The position numbers and the translations under genes were made by a program. A stretch of DNA of 64,000 nt from Isoetes taiwanensis. Its lineage: Eukaryota; Streptophyta; Lycopodiopsida; Isoetales; Isoetaceae. A model generated the notes under the pieces. That model ran no database searches. It worked only from the letters and a program-made list of their open reading frames with translations, and was not told the origin of the DNA. Shown here piece after piece: positions 33,382 to 46,150 of the stretch. Position 1 is the first letter of the stretch, and every line of letters begins with the position of its first letter. The stretch is taken from positions 16,834,891-16,898,890 of the forward strand of contig JAJEKV010000027.1 of the NCBI GenBank assembly GCA_021234155.1, in the 5' to 3' direction.

Positions 33382-36300
33382 TCAACATGGTGATCGAGAG
33401 AAGTATGAGTTGAAATAGGCATTAAAGGCATCGGTGGAGCCAAAGAAGTATTGATCAAGGGGCCAATTATTGTAATAGCAGTGAACATGTCCTTGTCCTC
33501 GGGGAGAATCGGCAATGATCCATATAGATCGGCCCGGTAGCTTATGACTGTAGTATAGTGTTCTGTATCTTGATAGTTGAGCCTCTGTGAGAATGAGATT
33601 ATTGGCTGAAAGGAATTTCCACAAGCAATGGATCTGGACAACCTCCCTGCAAAATATACTTGCCCACAAATCTTCACTCTCCTTCTTGTACCTCATACGT
33701 CCTCTTTTCATCAGAAATGACTCCATTGAGGTGGCTATGTCATTTTTCATGACTTGATCCACGAGATCTCGGCTGAAGGTGAGTTCTTTGGTATCAAATT
33801 TATTACTTCCTTCTCCTCGTAGAAAATTAAGATACTCTAGGATCATCAGAAAGAAATAAGTTAGAATCTACAACATTTAAATTTGAAGCAAACAAATCAT
33901 AGTGACCCCTATACAAACCATAGTCCTCCCATTTTCTGTCAAAATTAGCTCCAAATTTCTTTTTATGTGCTGTAGCAATGGTCTCAAAATCAAACTGAAA
34001 GTGCAATTTAATCCAGAATATGGACACATTTTTTTTACCATATAACACCCGATTCCTTGCTTTCCAAATGTTCCAAAGGGCAATATTAATAATTGAATTG
34101 ACAAATTTATCATCATTATTCATAAGGGACATAAGATCCCCATTAATTTGAATCCCAAATTTGTCAGAGAACCAAGACCAGAAACCATTCAGTGCTACTA
34201 CAAAAAAAATATGGCACATGTCCTCAAAGCTTTGTTACAAGCTAATGGGCAATTAGTAGAAATATTGGGGTTTCTTCTAGACATGGAGACCAGATTATTC
34301 AAGCGCCATTAGCAATGAGCGGATGAAGTATGAGATTTTTGGAGGACAATAAGAATGCCATACATTATGAAATAATCTCTTGAGCTGATCATAACTAATG
34401 GACCATTTCACCATAGCTTTACATCCATCAATATTGGAGGTCATAGCATTGTAAACATTTTTCACTTTATAATCTCCTTTTTCATTTACCCTCCGGTCAT
34501 TTTTTTCGAGTTGTGAGATAAGTTTGAGAGAAAGGGTTTAATGATAGAATAATTTTTTCTTATCGGATGAGGTGCCCACGATAATACCTTTCGATCTAGT
34601 CCAAGACATGATTCTTCCATTAACAAACATATCTCTGATATAAACTACACCAGCCTCATGCCATTTCTTATGAATTCTAGGGTGCTTGATAGCAAAACGG
34701 GGAGAATTAGGCTCAGCCATGATGGGATTCAAAAGATTGGCACATCGGCATGAAGCTCATCTCTTTTAATAAAATGGAAATTAGGAGAGATAGCATTCCA
34801 AGCTTTGATGAGATTGTGCATAAGAGGGAGATCTTTGGGGCTGGTTTTGATTACTTTGAATCGCGAATGAGGAAGCGGAATCTTTGGCCCGAGGGGTGAC
34901 CACGGGGTGACTTTGAAAATCAATACCTAATGAAGATATAAGCGGGAGATTGATTCCCATGAATTGCTTTCCAAATAAGCTTGCCCGACAAGAGGCTGAG
35001 CTTGAATAAAAAGACCTCCGGATACTTTAGACTTGCATATGGAATTCCAATTAACCAAGTGACTTCCCTTCGGATGAAATTTCTAATTATCTTCTCTAGC
35101 TCAAATAAACATATTTTGGAGCTACAAAATGGGAAAAGTAGACATGAGAACTGGCAAGAACAGCATTGGCAATGATAGTTCTACCTGCAAGAGAGAGATA
35201 ATTCCCATAGTTGTTCAACTTCTTTTTGATTCTCAAAATAATAGGGTCCCAAAGACCTTTGATGCTATGGTTCATAGCTATAGGTAATCCCAATAATTTA
35301 GTTGCACGATTAGTAGGAAGGGCGTTAATACCGGCTAGAAGCTGGAATCTTGGAGGTCACCAATGATCATACTCTTATTCAAGTTCAAATGGATACCAGA
35401 GGCAGCAGAAAATTGTCTCACAATCTTAAGAAAGAGATTGATATTTTGAAGATCAGCATCAAGGAAGGAGAAAGTATCATCAGCATATTGAAGAATGGAT
35501 ACACTATCATCAGAGTTTGGAAGATTTAAACCTTTCAAGCGGCGGCGTGCGATAATCTGAGAATGACCACAGTTAAGAGTTCAGCAACCACAAGGAAAAG
35601 ATAAGGGGCTAGGGGACATCCTTGTCTAACTCCACATGAAAGAGGAAAGAAGCCAGAAGGAACACCATTGATGAGAACAGCAAAATTGGACCTAGAGTTT
35701 AAGCCATGAATTAGATTCATGAGTTTGGGATGGAAACCAAGTTTAGACATGGCAAAATCTAAGAAATCCCACCTTACTGAATCAAAAGCCCTTTTAAAAT
35801 CCAGCTTGAGAAGAATGCAGTTTTGATTTGAGATTTTGTTCCAATGCAAACCTTCCATAGCAGCCACATAATTATCTAAGATGTATCTATTTGGAAGAAA
35901 AGCTGATTGATTATGACTAATGTTCCTTTGAAGGAAGCTTTTAATTCTCAGGGCAATGATCTTAGCACAAATCTTGTATGTGGTATTTGTGAGAGAGATG
36001 GGCCTCCAGTCCTGAAACTTAGAAGGATGATCAACCTTAGGAATCAGAGAGATAAATCCACTAGAAATAGAAGGATGCAGATGATTATCATTCCAGAAGG
36101 CATGGACAAGGGAAGTAACATCGGGTTTTGAGTATATCCCCGAACTTGATGTAGAATTCTGCTGGTAGGCCATCTGGTCGAGGAGATTTGCCTTTGCTGA
36201 AGGAATTGAGAATCTCATAAATCTCATTTTGAGATGGAATGGCAGTAATAGTTTCATCCATTATTTCACTAGGATTTGGAAGAATGGAATCCACAGTGGA

Positions 36301-37619
36301 GATAAACTCATTGGCTTCAGAAGTCATGTTGGGGGGAATTGGCTTGTCATTAAAGATATCCATATAACTGCCCTTGAAGAAATTTGTAATCTCAGCATGT
36401 GAACTATAAATATTACCATGATCATCAACAGTCTCAGCAATGGAGTTTCTAAGAACCCTACTTTTTGCAACTCTGAAGAAGAATTTTGAAGAGCCAGAGT
36501 CCATATCATTAGTATACTTAATTTTACATCTAATAGCTGAACCCTTAGCCTCCATTTCCTCAATATTCTTAATTCTTCTCTCTAAGATATCCTCCCCTAC
36601 ATGAAGATTATAGTTAGAGGGATCATTCTGTAGAAGAGACCTGATATCCTTCATATACACTAGGAGCTGATTTTTTTCTTTACTTCTCTCCTCCTTGATG
36701 ATTTTAGACCAATTTTTAATCCACCCTTTGATTTGTTTAATCTTGGAGTAGAAACATTTCATAGAAGGCATTTGACCAGCAACCACATTTGAATTATTGG
36801 AGAGAGTCTCATAAAAGGATCTGAATTGATAGCAGTATTTCTCATTCTCCAGCAGGGAAGAATTGAACTTGTAAGGCGTGCTCCCTTCTCTTTTAATGCT
36901 GATGACATGAGAGGTATGAAGGAACTGAGGCTGATGATCAGAAATGGAAGTTCCTTCATCACTTGTAACATAGCTATTGTCCCAGAATGCTGCAGATGGA
37001 TTGGAGACATAAAATCTGTCCAAAGTACAGAAAACTCTTGCTTTATCTTTTTGTTTATTCGACCAGGTATAGGTAGCAGTAGAGGAGGGGATATAGATCA
37101 GATTATTATCAGCAATAAGAGCATCCCAATTCTCCCTTTCAGTTCTGGACATATTGATTTTATTTCCCAGTTTAAGATCCCAAGATGGAGTATTATTAAA
37201 ATCACCAGCAATGATCCAATTTTCAAGAGATTGAGAATCCAGCCAGGAGTTCAGTTCAGCCCAAATTGGTTCTCTATCTTTGGGTGAAGTAGGAGCATAG
37301 ACATTGATAATACCAAATGCACGGAATTGGAGCCAGAAGCGGATCATGGCTTGCCCGAGCTCTTGAGGGGCTATTATAAAAGGAAGAGTGATTGATATCT
37401 TTTTCGGATAATGGCCATTCCACCACTTGCTCGGATGAGCTGATCCAAATAGAAGTAGAATTAGGATAAATCCACTCCCTAAGTTACTACATTCAAAGGA
37501 GGGAAGCTTAAGTTCTGAAGGATAATGATGTCTGCATTATATTGCCTAATTTGAGCAATGGCTCTTCTCCTTTTTAGAGGCCCTTTAATTCCTCTGAGAT
37601 TCCAAGAAAGAATCTTCAT
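33382..37619 (-). pseudogene. LINE ORF2: endonuclease, reverse transcriptase, zf-RVT-like tail
   Basis: The start is the ATG at 37619 (MKILSWNLRGIKGP), the first conserved block of the AP-like endonuclease. The frame breaks near 37500 and resumes at 37347 with IIAGDFNNTPSW, TYTWSN and ISDHQP. Reverse transcriptase follows, with LLKLDFKRAFDSVRWDFL, GVRQGCPLAPYLF and the active site LQYADDTFSF (35335-35538). The C-terminal part has IALWNIWKARNRVLYGKK, typical of the zf-RVT region. An overlapping frame at 33382-33846 probably extends the C-terminus after one frameshift. The protein nicks DNA and copies its own RNA at the nick. Confidence 0.9.
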
Positions 37620-37657
37620 ATCAATGAGAGAAGAGGGAGACAAAAAGAAAGAAGGAT

Positions 37658-39882
37658 CTATAGCCTGATCTTTCTGGATTTTCTTTTACTTCTAGTGTTT
37701 TGAGCTGGAGTTTTATTAAAACCAGATAAAACCACATCATTTTTAATCTTATCCTTTCTGGCAGTTTTTTTCATAGGTTGGGACTTAATATGCACCTGCA
37801 AGGGATCAGTACTAAGATTTACATTTAAGTATTCTTCTTTGTCCCAGTTTTCCTTCCTCACTATCAGAATTATCAGAACAACCCCCTGGGTAGAAATGAA
37901 ACATAGAATTTTTATAATTGTTTAAAGGAGCAGAATTATTAACTTGCCTGGTATTTGCTATCTCTTGAAGCTCCATGTTTTGCATATCTTCAGGAGTGTC
38001 AGGAACAATCTCAGGATCAGCCACAAAGTCATTATCTGTCTTTACTTCTTCTGAGTCTGTAGACTGTGAAATATGATTTTGCAGGGAGGCCATCTGATCA
38101 ATGAACTTGTTGGATATATTCAAAGGGCTACAAGGACTTGCTACCACTTGGAAGTCCAGATCGATTAAGGAAGGCAATTCAACAGTGTTGGTATCAGCTG
38201 GTAGGATAAGGACAGCTGGGGATTCTTTTAAGGATGCAGATGAGGGGCAAATCTGAGAAGAAGCACATACCTTGCTTTTATTTAATTCAGGATCTAGATT
38301 ACTATTAAGGTCAGATAATACCTGAAAAGGATTTGGTGTGTTGACCTGCAGGTTGTCTTGCTGCTGTATTAACTCTTGAGTCAAGTCTTCAGTGGCTTGA
38401 CTTGAGCTGCTGGCTAGATGAGAGTTCTTTTGTATCTCATTTGATTTGTTGTTGCTATGCTGATTCAATCTTGCTGGCATGGAAATTTTTAGCTGTGAAT
38501 TCACCTGATTTGAATTCAGCTGGATCTTTGCTTTGTCTCGAGATTTCATATTTAATGACCCACTCTTACTATTATTTTTGATTGGGTAATCCATAAGAGA
38601 ATATGAGCATTGAGTTTCCCCCTTAGCCTCTTTAATTATTTCACTCAGAGTGAAATTTAACTTGTTTGTAGCCTGTGCAGCTTTCCCAACTCCATTCCCT
38701 TTAACTAGCAGCTTAGGCTCACCCATAGTTAAAGGCATATTATAATTTGTATTATTTGTGTGAGCAGATTCACACATTTTGTCTCTGGCTCTTTCCTCAT
38801 CTCTAGCTGCCTTATTTTTCTGAATTCTTTTATAGCTACCATTAACTTTAGTCCACTTGAATCTGTCACTTTCTGGCAGCCTCTGAAATTGAGTATCCTT
38901 ACTAGAATTTCCCATTGTAGAAGTGATTAGATCAGGCTGATCTGCTGGCTTTTCCTGAGGATCCTTCTGAGCATAAGCATTATTTTGAAGCTGATTTCCT
39001 TGAGTCTGAGCTCCATGATGGAGTCTGTCAATTTGAGGATCTTCTGTTGAAGTTTTGCAATCAGAGTACCAGAAATGCCTGTGAAAGCATTTCTGACATG
39101 TTGAGGGCAAACCAGACCATCTAAGGTTTAATTGAGATTTAAAACCAAAGGCATCTATGAATGGTATAGAAAGGGGGATATCCTTGGAAAGGTCAAGCTG
39201 AACAAAGCTTCTGGGAGGTTTGGCAGGGGAATATTCAGTAGATATATAAGTTCCAACTGAATTGAACAACAGTTTGAAGCACTCTTCATCCCAATAGATT
39301 GGATTGAGACCAAAAAGAGATGTGGAGGCAATGCACAAATTATTCATTTGATCAATGTCAAGCTTAGGGTGCCATTTAAGGAAAGACAATTGAGAAGTAT
39401 CATAGGTCATGGGTCCATAATTCAGAAAAAAATTGGCCGATCTGGAGTTCCCACATTCAAGCATAATGTAGGGGTAATTGAGCCAATAGATAGCCTGAAT
39501 TAGGATTCCTTTGTTAAGACTGAGGAGGAAGGCCCACAATTTTTCAAGCTTAACTCCACATTTTTTGAACTTTGATGATTACAGCAGAGTTAGAAAGAGC
39601 ATCTATTTTTGAATGCACGGCGGTAGATTCAAAAAAATACCTTGATAAATATTCATTTTCCGCTCTTTCGGATATGGAATTCTCGTGATGCGGCGAGTCT
39701 TTCATCCGATTAAGTTGTCGAGGCGAACCTCCGGGCGTTCTTGCAACACCATATGGAATAGGAATTTGAGTAGCGAGGGTTCGGGGGATGAAGAACACCC
39801 TATGATCGGGGATCAATGGACAAATTGTCCCAATGAGGAACATTATGGGAAATCGGGAGCAGCAAATTATCAAAATTACCAA
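37658..39882 (-). pseudogene. LINE ORF1: DUF4283/zinc-finger nucleic-acid binding protein
   Basis: The main frame (37812-39539, 575 codons) has a DUF4283-like N-terminal half and the cysteine cluster CQKCFHRHFWYSDC, followed by a long polar tail. Two frameshifts are apparent. Near 39545 an upstream frame (about 39550-39882, including MKDSPHHENSISERAENEYL) should join it, and near 37860 the C-terminus continues in another frame to a stop at 37658. That is about 40 bp before the ORF2 start, as expected for a bicistronic LINE. ORF1 proteins bind element RNA and act as chaperones. Confidence 0.82.
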
Positions 39883-39889
39883 ATAGGAT

Positions 39890-40797
39890 GGTATCAGAGG
39901 GCTGATTTTGATAGGAAATCAATTTGGGAAGAATGGCGGATCGTTCGAGAAAGCTGGAAGGTCTTGTGAATCGTGAAAAAGAGCCAAATGTTTAGGGTTT
40001 TTCAGAAAATTTGAGACCATTGTGACAAAATCGGGGAGAATTAACAAAAGTTCATGCAAAATTTTTAACAATTGAAAAGGGGGAAATTAACAGAAATCAG
40101 GGGATATGAAACCATTAGAATGAAACTAAATTAAACTAAGATGATCGGGAAGCCTAACATGCTGTAGGATTGATTGCAAAGAGATCCACATACAATCAAA
40201 AGAAATTTAAGGAGAAATTCCTTCAAATTGGGTAGGATCATGAGGAGAATAGACTTCAAGCGAGAGATCAAATAATCCAACCAATCACAATGAACTCACG
40301 AATGTCCTGGCTGGACCAACTGCATTCAATCCCACAAATTCCTCTAACCAAGAATTGGCGATTTGAACCTCGAAATCAATCTTGCCAAGGCACAAAAGTG
40401 TATTAGAAAAACAAAGCTGTCAGGAAAAACCTTGAATAATCAAGGAGCTCCAAAGATCGATGGCGGGCCTTTGAGAAATCCACACGAAATTCTATCTTTC
40501 TCTCTTATAATTGTGAAAACAGAGGTTTCCATAGGAGAGGTCGAATGGAAAGAGAACACAGCTTCATAAGTATATCAAAACAGGAGTCAAATTGTAGCTC
40601 CTGGTGAGAGAATTGCTGCTAAAGCTACCCTTCTACCAGGGCAGCAGAATGAATCACAGGAATTGAGCTTCAGATCACGAGAAATTCAAATTTTCCCATA
40701 ATTTTATCAAGAAGAGACTTGTAACAGAAAAAATGGGAAAAGGACAAAAAAAATCAAGAAAATTGGTGCTCCCCCCATTCTCGGCTTCAGTCTCACC
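39890..40797 (-). other. LINE 5' untranslated region
   Basis: Sequence between the ORF1 start and the 5' target duplication. No gene is seen. The 5' end reads GGTGAGACTGAAGCCGAGAA on the minus strand. Confidence 0.6.
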
Positions 40798-40812
40798 AAT
40801 GTATAATTCTAT
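40798..40812 (+). repeat. LINE target-site duplication, 5' side
   Basis: AATGTATAATTCTAT, identical to 32980-32994. Confidence 0.93.
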
Positions 40813-41202
40813 GTGCTTAGACCTTTCATGCTGAACTGGATTCTTAGACATAGCTATGCAACTAGTGTTATCATGAAACATAGCAGTAGCTTTCATTTGA
40901 CTGTATCCCAGCTCATTCATCAACCTTCTTTCCCAAACAACTTCTCTGGCTGTCAAAGAAGCTGAATTATATTCAGCCTCTGCACTTGAGAAAGCTATGC
41001 TTGTTTGTTTTTTACATTTCCAGGCTATGGGAGCTCCACCTAGCATTATTAAATAACCTGAGGTTGCTTTCCTTTGATCCAAATCACCTCCCCAATCAGC
41101 ATCACAATAAGCATGCAAATTCAAATCATTCAAATTATACATGACTCCAAAATCCATTGTACCTTTTAAGTACCTCAATATACGGCTTTCTTTGCGGTCC
41201 AA
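40798..41202 (-). pseudogene. Copia RNase H, main part
   Basis: It encodes RYLKGTMDFGVMYNLNDLNL, DADWGGDLDQRKATSGY and the SSAEAEY motif. Here RYLKGTMDF is intact, unlike the copies at 3592 and 46150. The 3' end of the domain lies beyond the LINE. Confidence 0.9.
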
Positions 41203-42144
41203 TGTATTCTTCCTGGATTGTGATTGTATCTACTCAGCAAGTTTACTGCAAAGGCTATATCAGGTCTGGTACAATTAGCAACATAAGATAGGCATCCAAT
41301 AAGTGATCTATAAGGTGTTTTTTGCATTTGTCTCATCTCTTCTTACGTGCGAGGGACCTTTGTTTGCCACGATATCTTATGTCGAGATATTATTGGTGTG
41401 TCAGCACAATTACAATCCTTCATCCCAAATTTTTCCAACATGTTTTCAATATGTATTCTTTGACTCAGCCCTAATATTTTCTTGTTCCTATCCCTGTATA
41501 CTTCAATCCCCAAGAATCTCCTTAATTCGCCAAGATCTGTCATTTGGAATCTTTTATTCAGAATGCCTTTACAATAATTTAAGGTTGTTGTACCCTTAGC
41601 AATCATTATGTTGTCATCAACATAAAGCGCAATAATGCACCATTCATCTTCATTTATGAATCTGTATAAGTTTCCATCATGGTTAAGCTTTTCAAATCCT
41701 TGCTCCTGTAAGTAACCATTCATGCATTTGTACCATTCTCTCGGAGATTGTTTCAGCCCATATACTGCTCTTTTTAGCTTCCACACTTTCCCTTTTTCTG
41801 TTTCAAACCTGGAGCTTGCCTTAAGTATATCTCCTCTTCTAATTTAGCATTCAAGAAGGTTGTGCTGACATCCATGTGATGTATCTCGGATCACTGCGAG
41901 TTTGCAATTGACAAGAGAATTCTCGGACTATTTATCTTGACTAATGGGAAAAGGTCTGGAAGTCATAGTCATAGCGTTTAGTAAACCCTTGTGCTACTAA
42001 CCTTGCCTTAAACTTGTTAGGTTTGCCATTGCTTCCTGGCTTAATTTTGAACACCCATTTGTTGCCTATAACATTTTTATTTTCTGGCTGATCCACAAGA
42101 TCATATGTATTTGTTCCATTAAATGCATTCATTTCCTCATTCAT
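41203..42144 (-). pseudogene. Copia reverse transcriptase
   Basis: It has KWVFKIKPGSNGKPNKFKAR and RLVAQGF, then AVYGLKQSPREWYKCMNGYL and the active site IALYVDDNIMIAKG. Frames are broken near 41330, 41790 and 41960. The enzyme copies element RNA to cDNA in cytoplasmic particles. Confidence 0.9.
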
Positions 42145-42156
42145 TGCTTCTATCCA

Positions 42157-42765
42157 CTATTTGCCATTCTTTCCACTTACTGCATCATGGTAATTCTTTG
42201 GTACCTCTGAAGTTTCCAAGACAAGTATATCAAATATACTATGCAATTCACCTTCATGAGCTTGAAGCCTTTTGCTTTTTCCACCTTCATTTCTACTATG
42301 CAATTCCAGCAACTCTGTATTTTCATCCTTAAGGATTTGAGCTTCTGTTCTTCTTGGTTTCCTTTTTGGTTCTATAGTTTCAATGATTTTATTTCCCTGC
42401 TCTATTCCTGCTTCAGAATTATCGTCCATATTAGATTCCAAATGATTATTATTTTCTTGCATAAGTTCCGACAATGAGTCATTGCTAGTGTCCTGCCCCG
42501 ATATTATTTGATCTTCACCATTTTCACTGTTATCATCAAAGTGAACTATTCTTCGTCTATTTGCATCCTCTTCGGGAATAACCGTGTCACTTTTGTCCTC
42601 TTGTACCATAAGGTTTGTGTTCCCAGCATTATTCTTCATGTTAACCTGTGGAATTTTTCTGTAATATTGCTGCTCATCAAATATAACATCTCGGCTGATT
42701 ATAATTCTTCTCTTTTCAGGATCATACAATCTCCATCCCTTGGAGTTCCAGTCATATCCAACCAA
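42157..42765 (-). pseudogene. Copia integrase C-terminus and linker
   Basis: 202 codons beginning MVGYDWNSKGWRLYDPEKRR, then an acidic Glu/Asp/Asn-rich linker leading to reverse transcriptase. A frameshift near 42155 separates it from KQWIEAMNEEMNAF. Confidence 0.85.
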
Positions 42766-42784
42766 ATATGTTATATAAGCCCTG

Positions 42785-43246
42785 TTATCTAATTTTTTTT
42801 CTCAACTCCTTAGGTACATATGCAAATGCAAGACAACCATATGCTCTTAAGTGATCATAACAAGGCCTTTTTCCAGACCATAACATCTCTGGAACAGCTC
42901 CATTTATGCTGGAATTTGGCAGCAAATTTTGAACATGAACAACAGCTTTAACTTCTTCATCCCAAATGAAATTTGGAAGTCCTGAATATTTTATCATGGA
43001 TCTAACAGCATTTAGAATCGTTCTATTTTTTCTTTCCGCCACTCCATTTTGTTGAGAAGAAAATCTGCAAGTCATTTGCCTCCTGATTCCTCTGTCAGCA
43101 CAAAATTTTTTAAATTCATAAGACAAGTATTCACCTCCTCTGTCTGATCTTATGCACTTCACCTTTCTTCCTGTTTGAGTTTGTACCTCTGCAACAAACA
43201 ATTTTAGTGCATCATATGCTTGATCTTTGGTTTCAAACAGTAGCAT
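42785..43246 (-). pseudogene. Copia integrase core, C-terminal half (copy 2)
   Basis: Identical in protein sequence to 221-682, with SDRGGEYLSYEF and GVAERKNRT. The shared frameshift upstream near 43235 splits it from the first catalytic acids. Confidence 0.9.
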
Positions 43247-44247
43247 TGAGTTTTCCTGCTAAAATCATCTGTAAATGTCATGAAGTATCTATTTCCAGTC
43301 ATGCTAGTGACATTTATAGGTCCACACAAATCTGTATGAACCAAATCCAAGATTCCCTTTGCTCTTTTAGTTGATTTTTTAAATGGTAATCTTGTCTGCT
43401 TTCCCAAAATACAGCCTGCACATAATGTCTTCTTTATGTCTTCATTCTTTGCTGCTATCATGCCTTTGTTTGCCATCGAATCTACATTGACCATATTAGT
43501 GTGGCATAATCGAGCATGCCAAGTATTTAAGGATGCATATTCTATCACATTCAAAGCAGGTAGATGCTCAAGATCAAGACCAAACAAATTGCCAACTCTT
43601 TTTCCAACAAACTTTAATTCATTGCCAAAATAGATTTTACGTTCAAGTTTCTCAAACACGACCTTATAACCAAGGTCAACTAAATGACACACAGAAATAA
43701 GATTTCTAACTATGTTTGGCACACATAAGACTTCCTTCAGCTCAACAGCTTTTCCATTTAAATCAAAAATCTCCAAAACTCCAGCTCCAAACTTCTTGCA
43801 ATTTTTCAAAAGCTTTAAATTGCATGTCACGGTTTTCTCTGCTCCTGAATCTATTATCATAAATTTGTTATTGTTTTTGTCCAAATTATCTGAAACAGAC
43901 AAAATATTATCATGCTTTACCTCAGCTAGTTCATCGAGCTCTTCATCATCTTCAGTGGCTTCCTTTTCCTGTACTATGTTCATTGCTGGATTTCCTCTGA
44001 TTTTTCCTCTTCCAAAACCTCCTCTAGTGTTACCATTTCTATCCTTACCTCGCCCTCTACCAGTTGCATTCTTAGGACTTGGATAGTTTGCTGCCATATG
44101 TCCCTTGCCATCACAATTGAAGCATTTGATTATCTTGGTCTCATTTGGGCAGTCCATCTTCAAATGTCCATATTGATGACAATTAAAGCACGGCCCTAAT
44201 TTTTCTTTACTGGTACTTCCTTTCTTTTTTGCTTTTGCAGCATACAA
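43204..44247 (-). pseudogene. Copia zinc knuckles, protease and integrase N-terminal half (copy 2)
   Basis: An open frame of 347 codons from AAKAKKKGSTSKEKLG, with knuckles CFNCHQYGHLKMDC and the defective CFNCDGKGHMAANY. The protease DSGA, WHARLCH...CAGC and HTDLCGP/FTDDFSRK follow. It ends in CLKPKIKHMMH because of the frameshift shared with copy 1. It lacks the extra base that breaks copy 1 at 1250. Confidence 0.93.
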
Positions 44248-44289
44248 GATTTCAGTAGATTGATCATTATCTTCAATTCCACCTCTCCT

Positions 44290-44964
44290 TTACTCAAATT
44301 CAGTTCTGATCATTCTTATGGCATGCTCTTTTGAAGTGGCAACATTTCTTATCAAGGTGGCCATCTGAACATTGTGAGATACAGCTCTAGCCAGAGACAA
44401 TATTTGATACTCCTCATTCAATACAATTCCAGCTCCCTCAAGGTCAGCTATTATTGAATCAAACTTTTCAAAATAGTCTGTCATATTATCTTTCTCATAC
44501 AGCTTAAGCCTTCTAAGATGTTTTTCCAAAACATCTATTTGTGACGAAGTCTTAACTTCATATTGTTTGATCGAATATTCCCACATTTTCTTAGGACTCA
44601 TACCTCTTAATTTGAGTTTCATTGCAGCTCCAACTTTGCTAGTAATTATAGCCTGAGCTTCCATAACCTTCATCACTTCACTCTGTTCTGCAACTCCTGC
44701 AGTCAATCTTGAAGTAACAGCACTACTAGTGTTACTTCCCCCTCCTGTTGTTGGCCTTCCAACCTCTGAGCTCTCACCTTCTTGTGCATTTGGATCCCCT
44801 GAGCTTGATCCTGGTAAGGCCTTAACAGCATCTTCATCAACAAGGTACCATAGATTTTCAAACTCCAGTACTTGCCTGATGCTTTGTTTCCAGATCTGGA
44901 AACCACCTTCTCCTTTAAACACTTCAATAGAAGTCAGTAGATTGGCACCAAATCGTGTAGACAT
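44290..44964 (-). CDS. Copia gag protein (copy 2)
   Basis: A 224-codon open frame from MSTRFGANLL, 10 bp inside the primer-binding site, with KGEGGFQIWKQSIRQVLEF and MTDYFEKFDSIIADLEGAG, typical of plant copia gag (UBN2-like). It stops at TAA at the end of RMIRTEFE. The zinc-knuckle frame resumes 10 codons later in the same polyprotein, so this stop is probably a mutation or a site of read-through. Both copies in the window carry it. Confidence 0.85.
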   Translation of the reverse strand: MSTRFGANLLTSIEVFKGEGGFQIWKQSIRQVLEFENLWYLVDEDAVKALPGSSSGDPNAQEGESSEVGRPTTGGGSNTSSAVTSRLTAGVAEQSEVMKVMEAQAIITSKVGAAMKLKLRGMSPKKMWEYSIKQYEVKTSSQIDVLEKHLRRLKLYEKDNMTDYFEKFDSIIADLEGAGIVLNEEYQILSLARAVSHNVQMATLIRNVATSKEHAIRMIRTEFE

Positions 44965-44974
44965 TTTTCAAAAT

Positions 44975-44989
44975 TGGCTCTGATACCAA
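44975..44989 (-). promoter_or_regulatory. Primer-binding site for initiator tRNA-Met
   Basis: TTGGTATCAGAGCCA on the minus strand, next to the LTR, identical to 2411-2425. Confidence 0.93.
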
Positions 44990-45625
44990 TGAAAGAAGAA
45001 GTTAACAAAATATTTCAATCAAATTCAATGAATATCTCTAGATTATCTTAACAATAGGATGCAATTTTCATAACCATTACGTTTGCATAACTATTCCACA
45101 ACCAAAGCCTTGATATTTCAATATTCAATGACTTGTCAAGATAAACTCAATTATTCACTTATTCATCTTCGATAGCCCAAGCCGGCTTCAGAATCAATCC
45201 GCAAGCCTCATAAAATGAACTAACTAGGCAATAACAAATAGTTCTTAGTTTAATGCATCTCCGTCAGGCATTCATGCGGACCGATCTACTATTGCCGCTC
45301 AAAACCGGTGATATTTCAAGTGTTCTATTTTTGCTTAAACTGATTCGGCCCTTGAAGTATCTTCTAAAAATATTGACCTTTATTTTAAGTAAACCTTATC
45401 CTTTTACTTTTCGACCATATAACCATTGAAACTTCACCTTCAACCATATATGAACTTCTTCTTGTTTAATTTGCTCTTCAATTCTATGTCAAATAATAGA
45501 ACTTGAGCTATCATAACCATCACGTCCTTGTTTTATTTGCTTCTCAAGTCTATGTTAAATAATAGATCTTGAGCTATCATGACCATCACAGATCCTTTTG
45601 ACATATTACATGAACAATATCTTCG
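44990..45625 (-). mobile_element. Copia LTR shared between a complete element and a 3' fragment
   Basis: This is the 5' LTR of the element at 25374-45625 and at the same time the 3' LTR of the internal fragment that starts at 45626. Sequence is near identical to 2426-3064. Confidence 0.9.
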
Positions 45626-45634
45626 TTCTCCTTT

Positions 45635-46150
45635 TCATGTAATATCTGGTTTGCAGCATTGCATTAGCTCTCTTAGTTTTATAAATCTGTGTACTGGTAG
45701 AGCTTTTGTCAGAATATCTGCCTTTTGTTCATCTGTGCATACATATTGCATCTGTATCAGATTTTTGCTTACCATGTCTCGTATGGAATGTATCTCCAAT
45801 TCTATGTGCTTAGACCTTTCATGCTGAACTGGATTCTTAGACATAGCTATGCAACTAGTGTTATCACGAAACATAGCAGTAGCTTTCATTTGACTGTATC
45901 CCAGCTCATTCATCAACCTTCTTTCCCAAACAACTTCTCTGGCTGTCAAAGAAGCTGAATTATATTCAGCCTCTGCACTTGATAAAGCCATGCTTGTTTG
46001 TTTTTTACATTTCCAGGCTATGGGAGCTCCACCTAGCATTATTAAATAACCTGAGGTTGATTTCCTTTGATCCAAATCACCTCCCCAATCAGCATCACAA
46101 TAAGCATGCAAATTCAAATCATTCAAATTATACATGACTTCAAAATCCAT
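45635..46150 (-). pseudogene. Copia RNase H (copy 3)
   Basis: 171 codons with DADWGGDLDQRKSTSGY, LSSAEAEY and the terminal CKPDIT. The 12-13 base gap before MDFEVMYN is shared with 3592. Confidence 0.92.

Larger units (their letters stand above)
32995..40797 (-). mobile_element. L1-type LINE, near full length
   Basis: A 7.8-kb non-LTR retrotransposon on the minus strand. It has a poly(A) tail (T run at 32995-33010), a 15-bp target duplication, ORF1 with DUF4283-like and zinc-finger features, and ORF2 with endonuclease, reverse transcriptase and zf-RVT-like tail. The presence of a 5' region of about 0.9 kb before ORF1 suggests it is not 5'-truncated. Several frameshifts in ORF1 and ORF2 make it inactive. 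It inserted into copia RNase H, so it is younger than that copia. Confidence 0.92.
25374..45625 (-). mobile_element. Complete Ty1/copia element carrying nested CACTA and LINE insertions
   Basis: Minus strand: 5' LTR at 44990-45625, primer site at 44975-44989, gag, protease, integrase, reverse transcriptase, RNase H, and 3' LTR at 25374-25599 plus 32403-32818. Without the two insertions it is about 5.6 kb, normal for plant copia. A frameshift in integrase, a stop after gag and the LINE inside RNase H make it non-autonomous. The outer flank at the 5' LTR is replaced by another copia internal region instead of TATTC. Confidence 0.85.
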